Shown: positions 7,153 through 14,900 of the stretch, one piece after another | Numbering within the stretch: the stretch's first letter is position 1 | Layout of the letters: every line of letters begins with the position of its first letter | Program-made: the position numbers and the translations under genes | NCBI GenBank assembly: GCA_018224485.1 | Contig: JAGTVE010000254.1 | Coordinates: 1-15,057 of the forward strand | Source of the DNA: Thioalkalivibrio sp. | GTDB lineage: Bacteria > Pseudomonadota > Gammaproteobacteria > Ectothiorhodospirales > Ectothiorhodospiraceae | Reading direction: 5' to 3' | DNA: 15,057 nt | Notes under the pieces: model-generated | Told to the model about the DNA's origin: nothing | What the model saw: the letters and a program-made list of their open reading frames with translations, nothing else | Databases searched by the model: none

Positions 7153-7895
7153 GCGCCAGTGTCCGCCCCGGCCTCCGGACGCCGCGCGTGAAGGAGGTAG
7201 TTCACGGCCACGGACGGGGTCAGGCGGTAACGCCGGGTCAGGGGCGAATAGGTCAGGCCGCGCAGCTCGCGCACGTCGACGCCCTCGGCGCGCAGGGCTT
7301 CGCCCAGTTCCGACGGCCGGAGGAACCGCGCATATTCATGGGTCCCGGCGGGCAGCAGGCGCAACAGGTACTCGGCCGCGATGATGGCCTCGGCGAAGGC
7401 CCGTGGCGTGCGGTTGATGGTGGACAGGAACAGGTGGCCGCCTGGTGCAACCAGCCGACACAGTGCCTTGATCGCCAGCTCCGGATCCGGGACGTGCTCC
7501 AGCATCTCCATGCAGGTGACCACGTCAAAGGTGCCGGCATGCTGTTCGGCGTACTCCTCCGCGGTGGACTGGTGGTAGGTCACCGCAACCCCGCTCTCTT
7601 CCGCGTGGCCCCGGGCCGCCTGGAGGTGCTCTGCGCCGGCATCGATGCCGGTCACCTCGGCGCCGCGCAGGGCCATCGCCTCGGCCAGGATGCCCGCACC
7701 GCAGCCGACGTCAAGCACCCGCTTGCTGCGCAGGCGGGCGTGTCCGTCGATCCAGTTCAGACGCAGCGGGTTGATTGCGTGCAGGGTCGCGAAGGGCCCA
7801 GTGGCATCCCACCAGTCTTCCGCGCGCGAGGTGAACTTCGCGACCTCGGCGGCATCGACGTTGGCCGGACGGGACGCGGGATCCGTTGTGGTCAT
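7149..7895 (-). CDS. ubiG: Ubiquinone biosynthesis O-methyltransferase UbiG
   Basis: UbiG uses S-adenosylmethionine for the two O-methylations of ubiquinone synthesis. It acts on polyprenyl-ring intermediates at the inner face of the membrane. The family signature WWDATGPFATLHAINPLRL is at residues 28-46. The SAM site has motif I VLDVGCGAG (60-68) and the acidic end of strand 2 at Asp85. EMLEHVPDP (130-138) and LPAGTHEYARFLRPSEL (181-197) are typical of UbiG. The length of 248 is usual. I chose the ATG at 7895, with GGAG ten bases upstream; a longer frame from 8039 would read back into mtaD. It lies 16 bp after mtaD and overlaps mupP by ATGA. Its by-product, S-adenosylhomocysteine, is a likely substrate of the MtaD product encoded just before it. 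Confidence 0.95.
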   Translation of the reverse strand: MTTTDPASRPANVDAAEVAKFTSRAEDWWDATGPFATLHAINPLRLNWIDGHARLRSKRVLDVGCGAGILAEAMALRGAEVTGIDAGAEHLQAARGHAEESGVAVTYHQSTAEEYAEQHAGTFDVVTCMEMLEHVPDPELAIKALCRLVAPGGHLFLSTINRTPRAFAEAIIAAEYLLRLLPAGTHEYARFLRPSELGEALRAEGVDVRELRGLTYSPLTRRYRLTPSVAVNYLLHARRPEAGADTGA

Positions 7896-7911
7896 CGCGT
7901 TTCGGCTCCGT

Positions 7912-9228
7912 TCAGTGCGCCCCGTGGACGCGTTCCTGCCAGGTTTCCACCAGGCGCTTGAGTTCCTCGAGATCGAGCGTAAGCAGTTCCCGGTCTCGGA
8001 GCAATGCCTTGCCGCCGACATAGACATCGGTGACGGCATGCCGGGTCGCGGCGTACACGATCTGGGTGTGGGGATCGTGCGCAGGCTGGTATTCGAGGTC
8101 TCCGAGGTCGATCGCGATAAGGTCGGCCAGCTTGCCCGGCTCGAGGGAGCCGATCCGCTCCGCGAGCCCGAGCGCGCGCGCCCCGTTCAGGGTGGCCATC
8201 TCCAGTGCCTGCGGCGCACCGACGGCAGCGGCGTCGCCGGAGACACCCTTGGCCAGCAGTGCCGCTGTGCGCATCTCGCCGAGCATGTCGAGATCGTTGT
8301 TTGACGCAACGCCGTCGGTGCCCAGTGCCACGTTCACGCCGCTCGAGAGCAGCCGCTGAACCGGGCAGAAGCCCGATGCCAGCTTCAGGTTAGACTCCGG
8401 GCAGTGAACCACGGATACGGGAGTCGCCGGTAGCCGTTCGAGCTCCCGCTCGTCGAGCTGGGTCATGTGCACGGCGGCAAGGGGCCGTTCGAGCAGGCCC
8501 AGCCGCCCCAGTCTCTCCAGCGGACGTTCGCCATGATCAGCGAGGGCGGTGGCGACCTCCTGGGCGGTCTCGTGCACGTGCATGTGCACGGGGACAGCCA
8601 GCGCCTCGGCCCGGCGACGAATCTCCACGAGGCTCTCGTCGCCCACCGTGTAGGGGGCGTGCGGGGCGACCGTGAAGCCGATACGCTCATGACCCTGCCA
8701 CGCAGCGACGAGATCGGCCCCCTTGCTGAAGTACTCCTGCGTCGTTGCGGCCCAGGGGGTGGGGAAATCGATCACCGTCAGGCCCAGCACGCCGCGCATG
8801 CCGGTATCGTCGACCACGCGGGCGGTGTCCTCGGGGAAGAGGTACATGTCGCTGAAACACGTAGTCCCCCCGCGAATCATCTCGGCGATCGCGAGGAGAC
8901 TCCCGGCCTGCACGAACTCGGGCGATAACAGCCGGGCCTCCGCGGGCCAGACGTGATTATGCAGCCAGTCCATCAGCGGCAGATCGCTGCCGACACCCCG
9001 CAGCAGGGTCATTGCCGCGTGGGTGTGGGCGTTCACGAAGCCGGGTAGCAGCGCATGGGTCGGCAAGTGTCGCTGCTCGGCCCCGGGGTAGCGGGCAAGC
9101 GCTGCCTCCCGGGGCAGCACCGCCGCGATCCGGTCGCCCTGCAGTACCACCGCGTGCTCGGCCAGTGCGGTGCCGCGCGGCACGATTGGCAGCACCCACC
9201 TTGCGCTAAGGATCAGGGTCTCAGGCAT
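7912..9228 (-). CDS. mtaD: 5-methylthioadenosine/S-adenosylhomocysteine deaminase, MtaD/TrzA-AtzA family amidohydrolase
   Basis: This is a zinc amidohydrolase that deaminates the adenine of methylthioadenosine and/or S-adenosylhomocysteine in the cytosol. The barrel carries the metal ligands in order: HTH (His68, His70) in GFVNAHTHAAMTLLRG, His190 in APHAPYTV, His217 and Glu220 in HMHVHET, and Asp305 in ALGTDGVASNND. The small beta domain at both ends (10-60 and after 380) is intact, and the length of 438 is typical. The Pseudomonas homologue next to ubiG has been reported as a methylthioadenosine deaminase, which supports the family call; which substrate dominates here is not visible. It is the first gene of the minus-strand run, downstream of a terminator. 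The start at 9228 has no strong ribosome site. Confidence 0.9.
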   Translation of the reverse strand: MPETLILSARWVLPIVPRGTALAEHAVVLQGDRIAAVLPREAALARYPGAEQRHLPTHALLPGFVNAHTHAAMTLLRGVGSDLPLMDWLHNHVWPAEARLLSPEFVQAGSLLAIAEMIRGGTTCFSDMYLFPEDTARVVDDTGMRGVLGLTVIDFPTPWAATTQEYFSKGADLVAAWQGHERIGFTVAPHAPYTVGDESLVEIRRRAEALAVPVHMHVHETAQEVATALADHGERPLERLGRLGLLERPLAAVHMTQLDERELERLPATPVSVVHCPESNLKLASGFCPVQRLLSSGVNVALGTDGVASNNDLDMLGEMRTAALLAKGVSGDAAAVGAPQALEMATLNGARALGLAERIGSLEPGKLADLIAIDLGDLEYQPAHDPHTQIVYAATRHAVTDVYVGGKALLRDRELLTLDLEELKRLVETWQERVHGAH

Positions 9229-9286
9229 TGCTCATGTCTCTGGACAGGGTTTCCCCCGGGGTCGCGCGCGGCGCGTGTGCCCACGG

Positions 9287-9315
9287 ATTGTACTGGCCCT
9301 GCGGGAACGGAAAAA
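9287..9315 (-). promoter_or_regulatory. Possible promoter of the mtaD-ubiG-mupP-rmuC-hpn run
   Basis: On the minus strand TACAAT (9292-9287) is a good -10 hexamer, five of six matches, about 58 bases before the mtaD start. Seventeen bases upstream the -35 slot is TTTTTC (9315-9310), a poor match that is also the T-tract of the preceding terminator. A promoter is needed here if the terminator works, but an activator or another start point is possible. Confidence 0.35.
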
Positions 9316-9346
9316 CCGGCGCCCGGTTTCGATCCGGACGCCGGTT
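9311..9346 (-). terminator. Intrinsic terminator downstream of the DoxX gene
   Basis: A perfect 8-bp stem AACCGGCG (9314-9321) with CGCCGGTT (9339-9346) is extended by an inner CCGG/CCGG pair (9323-9326 and 9334-9337). Read on the minus strand it is followed by a run of five T (9315-9311). It ends transcription coming from the DoxX gene, about 50 bases past its stop. Confidence 0.75.
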
Positions 9347-9395
9347 GGGGGCGGGCTCGTCGTACCGCGTGGCCGTGACGGGCCAGCGGGATCCG

Positions 9396-9800
9396 TCAAC
9401 GCCCGTTGAGGCTGATCCGGCCGGGACCGCTCAGGGCGATCGCGATGCTGGCGAGCAGGAACATGCCCTGCAGCTCAAGCTGCCACCCCCCGTGCTGGGT
9501 CAGTTCGAGGAACTCGTGGGAGTGCGCGAGGTGGAACGCAAAGGCCATGGTGATCGCGGTCAGGAGCGCGCCGATACGGGCATGCCAGCCGATGATGATC
9601 AGGATCGGTGCGAGCACCTCGCCAATGAAGACCCCGTACGCCACCTCAGCCGGCAGCCCAACCTCCACCAGCCGGGTGCTGATCCACTCCAGGGAGCCGG
9701 GATAATTCATGACCTTATCGATGCCGTGCATCAGGAACAGAATGCCGAAACCCAGCCTGAAAATGAGCTTTCCTGCGTCGTCAAGTATCTCCGAGTTCAT
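9396..9800 (-). CDS. DoxX-family small integral membrane protein
   Basis: This is a 134-residue protein with four predicted membrane helices, at about 11-27, 52-71, 75-92 and 108-124. It has the DoxX hallmarks: LGFGILFLMHGIDKV near the first helix, GEVLAPILIIIGWHARIGALL in the middle, and a C-terminal LSGPGRISLN. DoxX proteins have mixed roles, including redox complexes at the membrane and, in MexG of Pseudomonas, association with an RND pump. The start at 9800 is well supported by AGGGGGA (9813-9807) six bases upstream; a longer frame from 9866 would add a basic tract with no ribosome site. It lies 168 bp after the YbhB gene and is followed by a strong terminator. The function here is unknown. 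Confidence 0.88.
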   Translation of the reverse strand: MNSEILDDAGKLIFRLGFGILFLMHGIDKVMNYPGSLEWISTRLVEVGLPAEVAYGVFIGEVLAPILIIIGWHARIGALLTAITMAFAFHLAHSHEFLELTQHGGWQLELQGMFLLASIAIALSGPGRISLNGR

Positions 9801-9968
9801 TCGGAATCCCCCTGGTTGAGCAAAGCGGGACCGCCGGGCGCGGCTCCGGCGCCAGTCTGAACGCATGACACGCGTTTGGCCAGAGTCCGGCGATCCTGAC
9901 GCGCACAGACGTCTCCAAATCCACCTCTGTTGCGGTCGCGGTGACCACGGGCCTCAATCAGCGCCGTG
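9801..9968 (-). other. 168-bp spacer between the YbhB gene and the DoxX gene
   Basis: Apart from the DoxX ribosome-binding site (9807-9813) I see no convincing promoter, terminator or small gene here. A weak GGTC/GACC inverted repeat near 9935-9950 has no T-tract. The two genes could be cotranscribed or separate. Confidence 0.4.
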
Positions 9969-10448
9969 TCAGTCCCGCTGGAAGGACCCCACCAGCCGGT
10001 TCATGCCGAGCAGCGACGGTTCGATCCGCTTGAGCAGATCCCACAGGCTCAGACCCGGGGGCAGTTGTGGGGCATGCCGGAGCGCGATCACCCAGAAGTA
10101 GTAATTGTGCGGGCCGTGTCCGGCGGGTGGCATCGGTCCTCCATACCCCGTTCGACCGAAGTCGTTTTTCCCCTCGGTGAAGTCCTGCACGCCCTCCGGG
10201 AGTTCGGTTACCGACCCCGGAATGTTGTAAAGGACCCAGTGCACGAAACCGTAGGTCCCCCGGGGCGAGACCAGGGGCGCGTCGGGGTCGTGACAGACCA
10301 CCACGAAGCTGCGGGTCCCGTCCGGTGCGCCCGTCCACGCCAGCGGTGGCGAGATGTCCTCACCGTCACCGGTGTGCCGTACGGGGATGGACATGCCCGG
10401 AACAAGGGCCGGGCTCGTGACCTGCATGTCGGACAGCGCAAATGCCAT
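9969..10448 (-). CDS. YbhB/YbcL family (PEBP-like, Raf kinase inhibitor-like) protein
   Basis: This is a 159-residue homologue of the bacterial phosphatidylethanolamine-binding-protein family. The ligand-pocket pieces are present: VVVCHDPDAP near 48-57, YGFVHWVLYNIP near 66-77, and GPMPPAGHGPHNYYFWVIAL near 105-124. The start MAFALSDMQVTSPAL, with no signal peptide, suggests a cytosolic protein. The biological role of bacterial YbhB/YbcL proteins is poorly known, so no function is assigned. The start at 10448 is fixed by GGAGGAG (10461-10455) six bases upstream. A longer frame to 10556 adds residues unlike the family. It is divergent from the RND operon and precedes the DoxX gene on the same strand. 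Confidence 0.92.
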   Translation of the reverse strand: MAFALSDMQVTSPALVPGMSIPVRHTGDGEDISPPLAWTGAPDGTRSFVVVCHDPDAPLVSPRGTYGFVHWVLYNIPGSVTELPEGVQDFTEGKNDFGRTGYGGPMPPAGHGPHNYYFWVIALRHAPQLPPGLSLWDLLKRIEPSLLGMNRLVGSFQRD

Positions 10449-10845
10449 GGCCGTCTCCTCCCATGTTGTCCGTGTGTTACGGAGTGTAGTGGAGGAAACG
10501 GCCATTCGGAGCCCGGGGCCGGGCGATGATGACCGCCGGCCGGTTTTTTCGGTCAAGCCAGCCGGGATTCACCGTTCCCGTCGGCCTCAGCGAACGGCGA
10601 TCGTGATCGGCTGGGAGATTCGTGCATTGCGGACGCAGCTCGGCAATATGTGCGGAAAGCCTGAACACTCTATCCTTAGCCACGCTCGTTGACAGGGAGG
10701 CCTGCGCTCGCATGCGTCTTCGTGCATGATGGCTGAGACCTGAACCGTCACTTAACCCGTCCAGGGCTACGGTACCCGGCGCGGCCCGCCAGGCCTCCCG
10801 TTCCTGACCTGAGCGGCTGAATCCGGCCAGACCCGATCAATCCCG
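10449..10845. other. 397-bp divergent intergenic region
   Basis: This region lies between the minus-strand YbhB gene and the plus-strand RND operon. It holds the YbhB ribosome site, a terminator-like hairpin (10517-10549) and a TTGACA at 10689-10694 that could be a -35 for the pump genes, but the -10 slot about 17 bases later (ATGCGT) is poor. TACACT on the minus strand near 10480-10486 could be a -10 for YbhB without a good -35. Short open frames here have no homology I recognise. I see no tRNA or riboswitch. Confidence 0.4.
10517..10549 (+). terminator. Terminator-like hairpin with T-tract on the plus strand
   Basis: GGCCGG (10517-10522) can pair with CCGGCC (10536-10541) around a 13-base loop, followed by GG and six T (10544-10549). 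It has the form of an intrinsic terminator on the plus strand, yet no plus-strand gene precedes it for several kilobases. It could end antisense or divergent leader transcription. Confidence 0.4.
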
Positions 10846-11958
10846 ATGAATCGACGCTTCTTCCTCATGTTGCTTGCCGTGGCCGCCGTGTTCGGCGGGA
10901 TCTTCGGGTTCAAGGCCTTCATCGACACCCAGATCGATGCCTTCTTCGACGAGATGCCGGTCCCGACCGTGACCATCACGGCCACGACGGCGAGCGTTGA
11001 TCGCTGGACGCCCGAGCTTCAGGCGATCGGGAGCCTCGAGGCCGTACAGGGCGCCACGCTCAGCACCGAGGTCGGGGGTATCGTGCGCGAGATCCTGTTC
11101 CAGCCCGGAACCGAGGTGGTGGAGGGCACCCCTCTGCTCCGGCTCGATACCGAGACCGACCGGGCGGAACTCGTCAGCCTGGAAGCGGCCGCGCGGCTAG
11201 CCGAGCAGGAGTGGCAGAGGGCGCGTCGGCTGGTCGAGGAGCGCAACATATCCGAGGCGGAGGTGCAGCGCCGCCGGAGCGAACTGGACCAGGCCCGAGC
11301 CGCGGTCGCGGCGCAGCGCGCGCGCATCAATCAGCGGAGCCTGCGCGCGCCGTTTGACGGCGTGCTCGGCATCCGGCGCGTCAATCTTGGCCAGTATCTC
11401 TCACCCGGTGATCCCGTCGTGATCCTCGAGTCGGTGGATCCGATCTACGTGAATTTCACTCTTGCGGAGACCCGCCTGGGCCAGGTCAGCACCGGCCAGC
11501 CGATCCGATTGCGTGTCGATGCCTTCGACGAGACCTTCGAGGGCCAGATCTCCGCGATCGAACCACGAGTGCGCGCCGAGTCGCGCAGCTTCGAGGTGCA
11601 GGCCCTGTTGCAGAACCCGGGGCGAAGACTTCGCGCTGGGCAATTCGCGCGTGTGACGCTGGCGACCGGGGAACCGGAGACGCTGGTCGTGCTGCCGCAG
11701 ACCGCGGTTCGCTTCAATCCCTTCGGCAACTCCGTGTTCGTGCTCTACGAGGATGAAGAGGGGCAGCTCCGGGTGCGCGAGCGCTTCGTGGAGACCGGAC
11801 AAAGACGGGGCGACCTGATCCGCATCCTTGACGGGCTGGAAGCGGGCGAGCGCGTTGCCAGCAGCGGTTTGCTGAAGCTGCAGAACGAGGCACCGGTCGA
11901 GATCACGGACCAGGCGCAGCCGAGCGAAGATCCGGACCCGCGTCCGGACAACGCCTGA
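10846..11958 (+). CDS. RND efflux periplasmic adaptor (membrane fusion protein), MexH-like
   Basis: This adaptor links an inner-membrane RND pump to an outer-membrane channel. Residues 5-25 are a hydrophobic anchor or signal with no lipobox cysteine, so it is probably membrane-anchored rather than a lipoprotein. The two lipoyl halves are at about 70-100 (GSLEAVQGATLSTEVGG before VREILFQPGTEV) and 165-195 (LRAPFDGVLGIRRVNLGQYL). They flank a short helical hairpin (105-165). The beta-barrel is about 200-272, ending GRRLRAGQFARVTL, and the membrane-proximal domain has VVLPQTAVRF and GLEAGERVASSG. The 370 residues and overall look resemble MexH. The acidic, proline-rich tail is probably disordered. 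No clear ribosome site precedes the ATG at 10846. The pump gene follows after 25 bp, so the two form an operon. Confidence 0.92.
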   Translation: MNRRFFLMLLAVAAVFGGIFGFKAFIDTQIDAFFDEMPVPTVTITATTASVDRWTPELQAIGSLEAVQGATLSTEVGGIVREILFQPGTEVVEGTPLLRLDTETDRAELVSLEAAARLAEQEWQRARRLVEERNISEAEVQRRRSELDQARAAVAAQRARINQRSLRAPFDGVLGIRRVNLGQYLSPGDPVVILESVDPIYVNFTLAETRLGQVSTGQPIRLRVDAFDETFEGQISAIEPRVRAESRSFEVQALLQNPGRRLRAGQFARVTLATGEPETLVVLPQTAVRFNPFGNSVFVLYEDEEGQLRVRERFVETGQRRGDLIRILDGLEAGERVASSGLLKLQNEAPVEITDQAQPSEDPDPRPDNA

Positions 11959-11983
11959 GCCCGCAGGCCATCCGGAAACCGCG

Positions 11984-14900
11984 ATGCGCTTCACCGACAT
12001 CTTCATCCACAAACCCGTGCTGGCCATCGTGGTCAGCCTGTTCATCCTGTTGCTGGGCATGCGCGCGATCTTCGATCTCAATGTGCGGCAGTTCCCGGAG
12101 ATCCAGAACGCGGTGGTGACGGTCAGCACGCCCTATATCGGCGCGGACGCGGACCTGATCCAGGGATTCGTGACCACCCCGCTGGAACGGGAGGTCGCGG
12201 CCGCCGAGGGGATCGATTACCTGATCTCGACCAGCGTCCCGGGACTCAGCGTGATCCAGGCCTATCTGCGTCTGGACCACGACCCGAACGAGGCCCTGAC
12301 CCAGATCGCGGCACAGGTCAACAAGGTCCGGGGCGACCTGCCCGTGGAGGCCGAGGAACCGGTGCTCGAACTCGCCGTGGGCGAGAGTATCGCGGCGATG
12401 TACCTCTCCTTCTTCTCCGATCGGCTGGGGAACAACCAGATCACCGATTACCTGACCCGCGTGGTGGAACCGGAGCTCTCGACCATTGCCGGGGTGCAGC
12501 GCGCGGAGATCCTGGGTGGCCAGACCTTCGCAATGCGCATCTGGCTGGACGCCGATCGCATGGCGGCATACGGGGTCAGCGGCCGCGACGTGCGCGCGGC
12601 ACTGGAGGCGAATAATGTGCTGGCAGCGGTCGGCCGCACGCGCGGACAGCTGGTCACCGTCGATCTGACCGCGGAGACGGACCTGTCCCGACCCGAGGAA
12701 TTCGAGCAGCTGATCGTGCGCGACGACGACGGCGCCCTGGTCCGCATCGAGGACATCGCCACGGTCGAACTGGGTTCGCAGAGCTACGACACCTCGGTGC
12801 GCTTCAATGCGCAGACCGCCACGTTCATCGGGATCGAACTGGCCCCGGACGCCAACGCCCTCGACGTGATCGCCGAGGTGCGCGACGCGTTCCGCGAGCG
12901 TGTGCAGCCGCAACTCCCGGAGGGCCTTCAGGCGGATATCGTCTACGATTCGACGGACTACATCGACAGCGCGATCGAGGAGGTGATCGTCACCATCGGG
13001 CTGGCATTGGGGATCGTGCTGGTCGTGATCTACCTGTTCCTGGGATCGCTGCGCAGCGTGATGATCCCGGCGGTCGCGATCCCCCTCGCGCTGGTCGGCA
13101 CCTTTATGCTGATGCTGCTGATGGGCTTTTCGATCAACCTGCTGACCCTGCTGGCGATGGTGCTGGCGATCGGGATCGTGGTCGACGACGCGATCATCAT
13201 GGTCGAGAACGTGCACCGGCATATCGAGGACGGGATGCGGCCCTTCGATGCCGCGATCCAGGGCGCGCGGGAGCTGGCGTGGCCGATCGTGGCGATGTCC
13301 ACCACCCTGATCGCGGTCTTCCTGCCGATCGGCTTCCTCGGTGGGCTGACCGGGACGCTGTTCGTGGAATTCGCCTTCACATTGGCGGGTGCGGTGCTGA
13401 TCTCCGGCGTGGTCGCCCTGACCCTGTCACCCATGATGTGCTCAAGGACCCTGCGCGGACACGAGGACGGACGGCCCGGGGGGCGACTCGAGGCCTGGCT
13501 GGACGCCCGCTTCTCGGGACTGCAGGCCCGCTACCGCCGGCGCCTGCAAGGGGCGCTGGATGAACGCTTCACGACGCTGGTCTTCGGGCTGATCGTGCTG
13601 GTTTCCTGCTACTTCCTGTTTGTCACCAGCAACACCGAGCTGGAGCCGCCGGAGGACCAGGGCTTCGTCTTCTCAATCATGGAGGGGGATGCGTACCTCG
13701 CACTGGATCATCTTGAGCGCAATACGCAGCTCACCGACGCCTTCATCGACGAAATCCCCGAACTGCGCAACACCTTCATCGTGAACGGCTTCGGTGGCGG
13801 TGCCACACCCGCCACCAACGAGGCGATCGGCGGCTTCGTGATGGCACCGTGGGATGAACGCTCGCGCAGGACCAGCGAGATCCTGGAGCAGGACCTGCAG
13901 CCGCGCCTCGACCGTATGCCGGCGCTCAGCATATTCGCGGTCGAACCGCCGTCGCTTCCCAGCCCCGGTGACGGCGCGCCGGTGAGCATGGTGATCGGCT
14001 CCACCGGGCCGATTGAAAACCTGGGTGAACTGGCCGACGAGATCATCGGCCGCGCGATGGCCAGCGGGCGCTTCATCTTCATGGATTCCGACCTGAACTT
14101 CGACAAGCCACGCGTCGACCTGAAGATCGATCGCGAAAAGGCGGCCGTGATGGATATCGACATGGCCACGCTGAACGCGGATCTTGCCCCGCTGCTGGCG
14201 GGCGCCTTCACCGGTCGCTTCGCGATGGACAGTCGCAGCTACCGGGTGATCCCGCTGGTCCAGCGCTCCGAGCGCCTGAACCCGGAACAGCTGACAGAAC
14301 TCTACACCCGGACCCGGGAGGGGGAGCCGGTGAGGCTCTCCAATATCGTGACGCTGGAAGAGACGGTAGTGCCCCGGCGCCTGCAGCGTTTCCAGCAACT
14401 TAACGCGGTGACGCTGTCCGGTGTGCCGCGGCCGGGGGTGACCCTGGGCGCGGCGCTCGACCTGCTCGACGGGATCGCCGCCGAGGTTCTGCCCGCCGGC
14501 TACACGGTGGACTATTCGGGACAGTCGCGGCAGCTTAAGGCGGAGGGTGCGCAGTTCGCGGTCACCTTCTTCTTTTCGCTCGTGGTGATCTATCTGGTGC
14601 TGGCCGCGCAGTTCGAATCCTTCCGCGATCCGCTGATCATGCTGATGACCGTGCCGATGTCCATCGCCGGGGCCCTGGTGTTCATCAGCCTTGGCTTCAC
14701 CTCCGTGAATATCTACACGCAGGTCGGGCTCGTCACGCTGATCGGCCTGATTGCCAAGCACGGCATCCTGATCGTCGAATTCGCTAACCAGCTGCAGTCG
14801 CAGGGGCGGTCGATGCGCGAGGCCATCGAGGAGGCCGCGAGCCTGCGCCTGAGGCCCATCCTGATGACCACCGCGGCCACCGTGATCGCGATGGTGCCGC

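Noticed and set aside
10354..10692. Small plus-strand open frame (112 codons) across the start of the YbhB gene
   Set aside because: Its first half is antisense to a conserved gene, and it has no homology I recognise. The GGAGG near 10491 is followed only by ATT at a suitable distance.
10477..10713. Minus-strand open frame of 78 codons upstream of the YbhB gene
   Set aside because: No ribosome site, domain or coding signature; it spans the terminator-like hairpin.
11903..13222. Long minus-strand open frame (439 codons) antisense to the RND genes
   Set aside because: It is rich in His, Asp, Gln and Arg, the mirror of Leu/Val/Ile-rich membrane protein codons at high GC, and has no recognisable domain. 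The plus-strand RND frame is certain.
13673..14761. Second long minus-strand open frame (362 codons) inside the RND pump gene
   Set aside because: Same composition artefact; it overlaps a conserved pump sequence completely.
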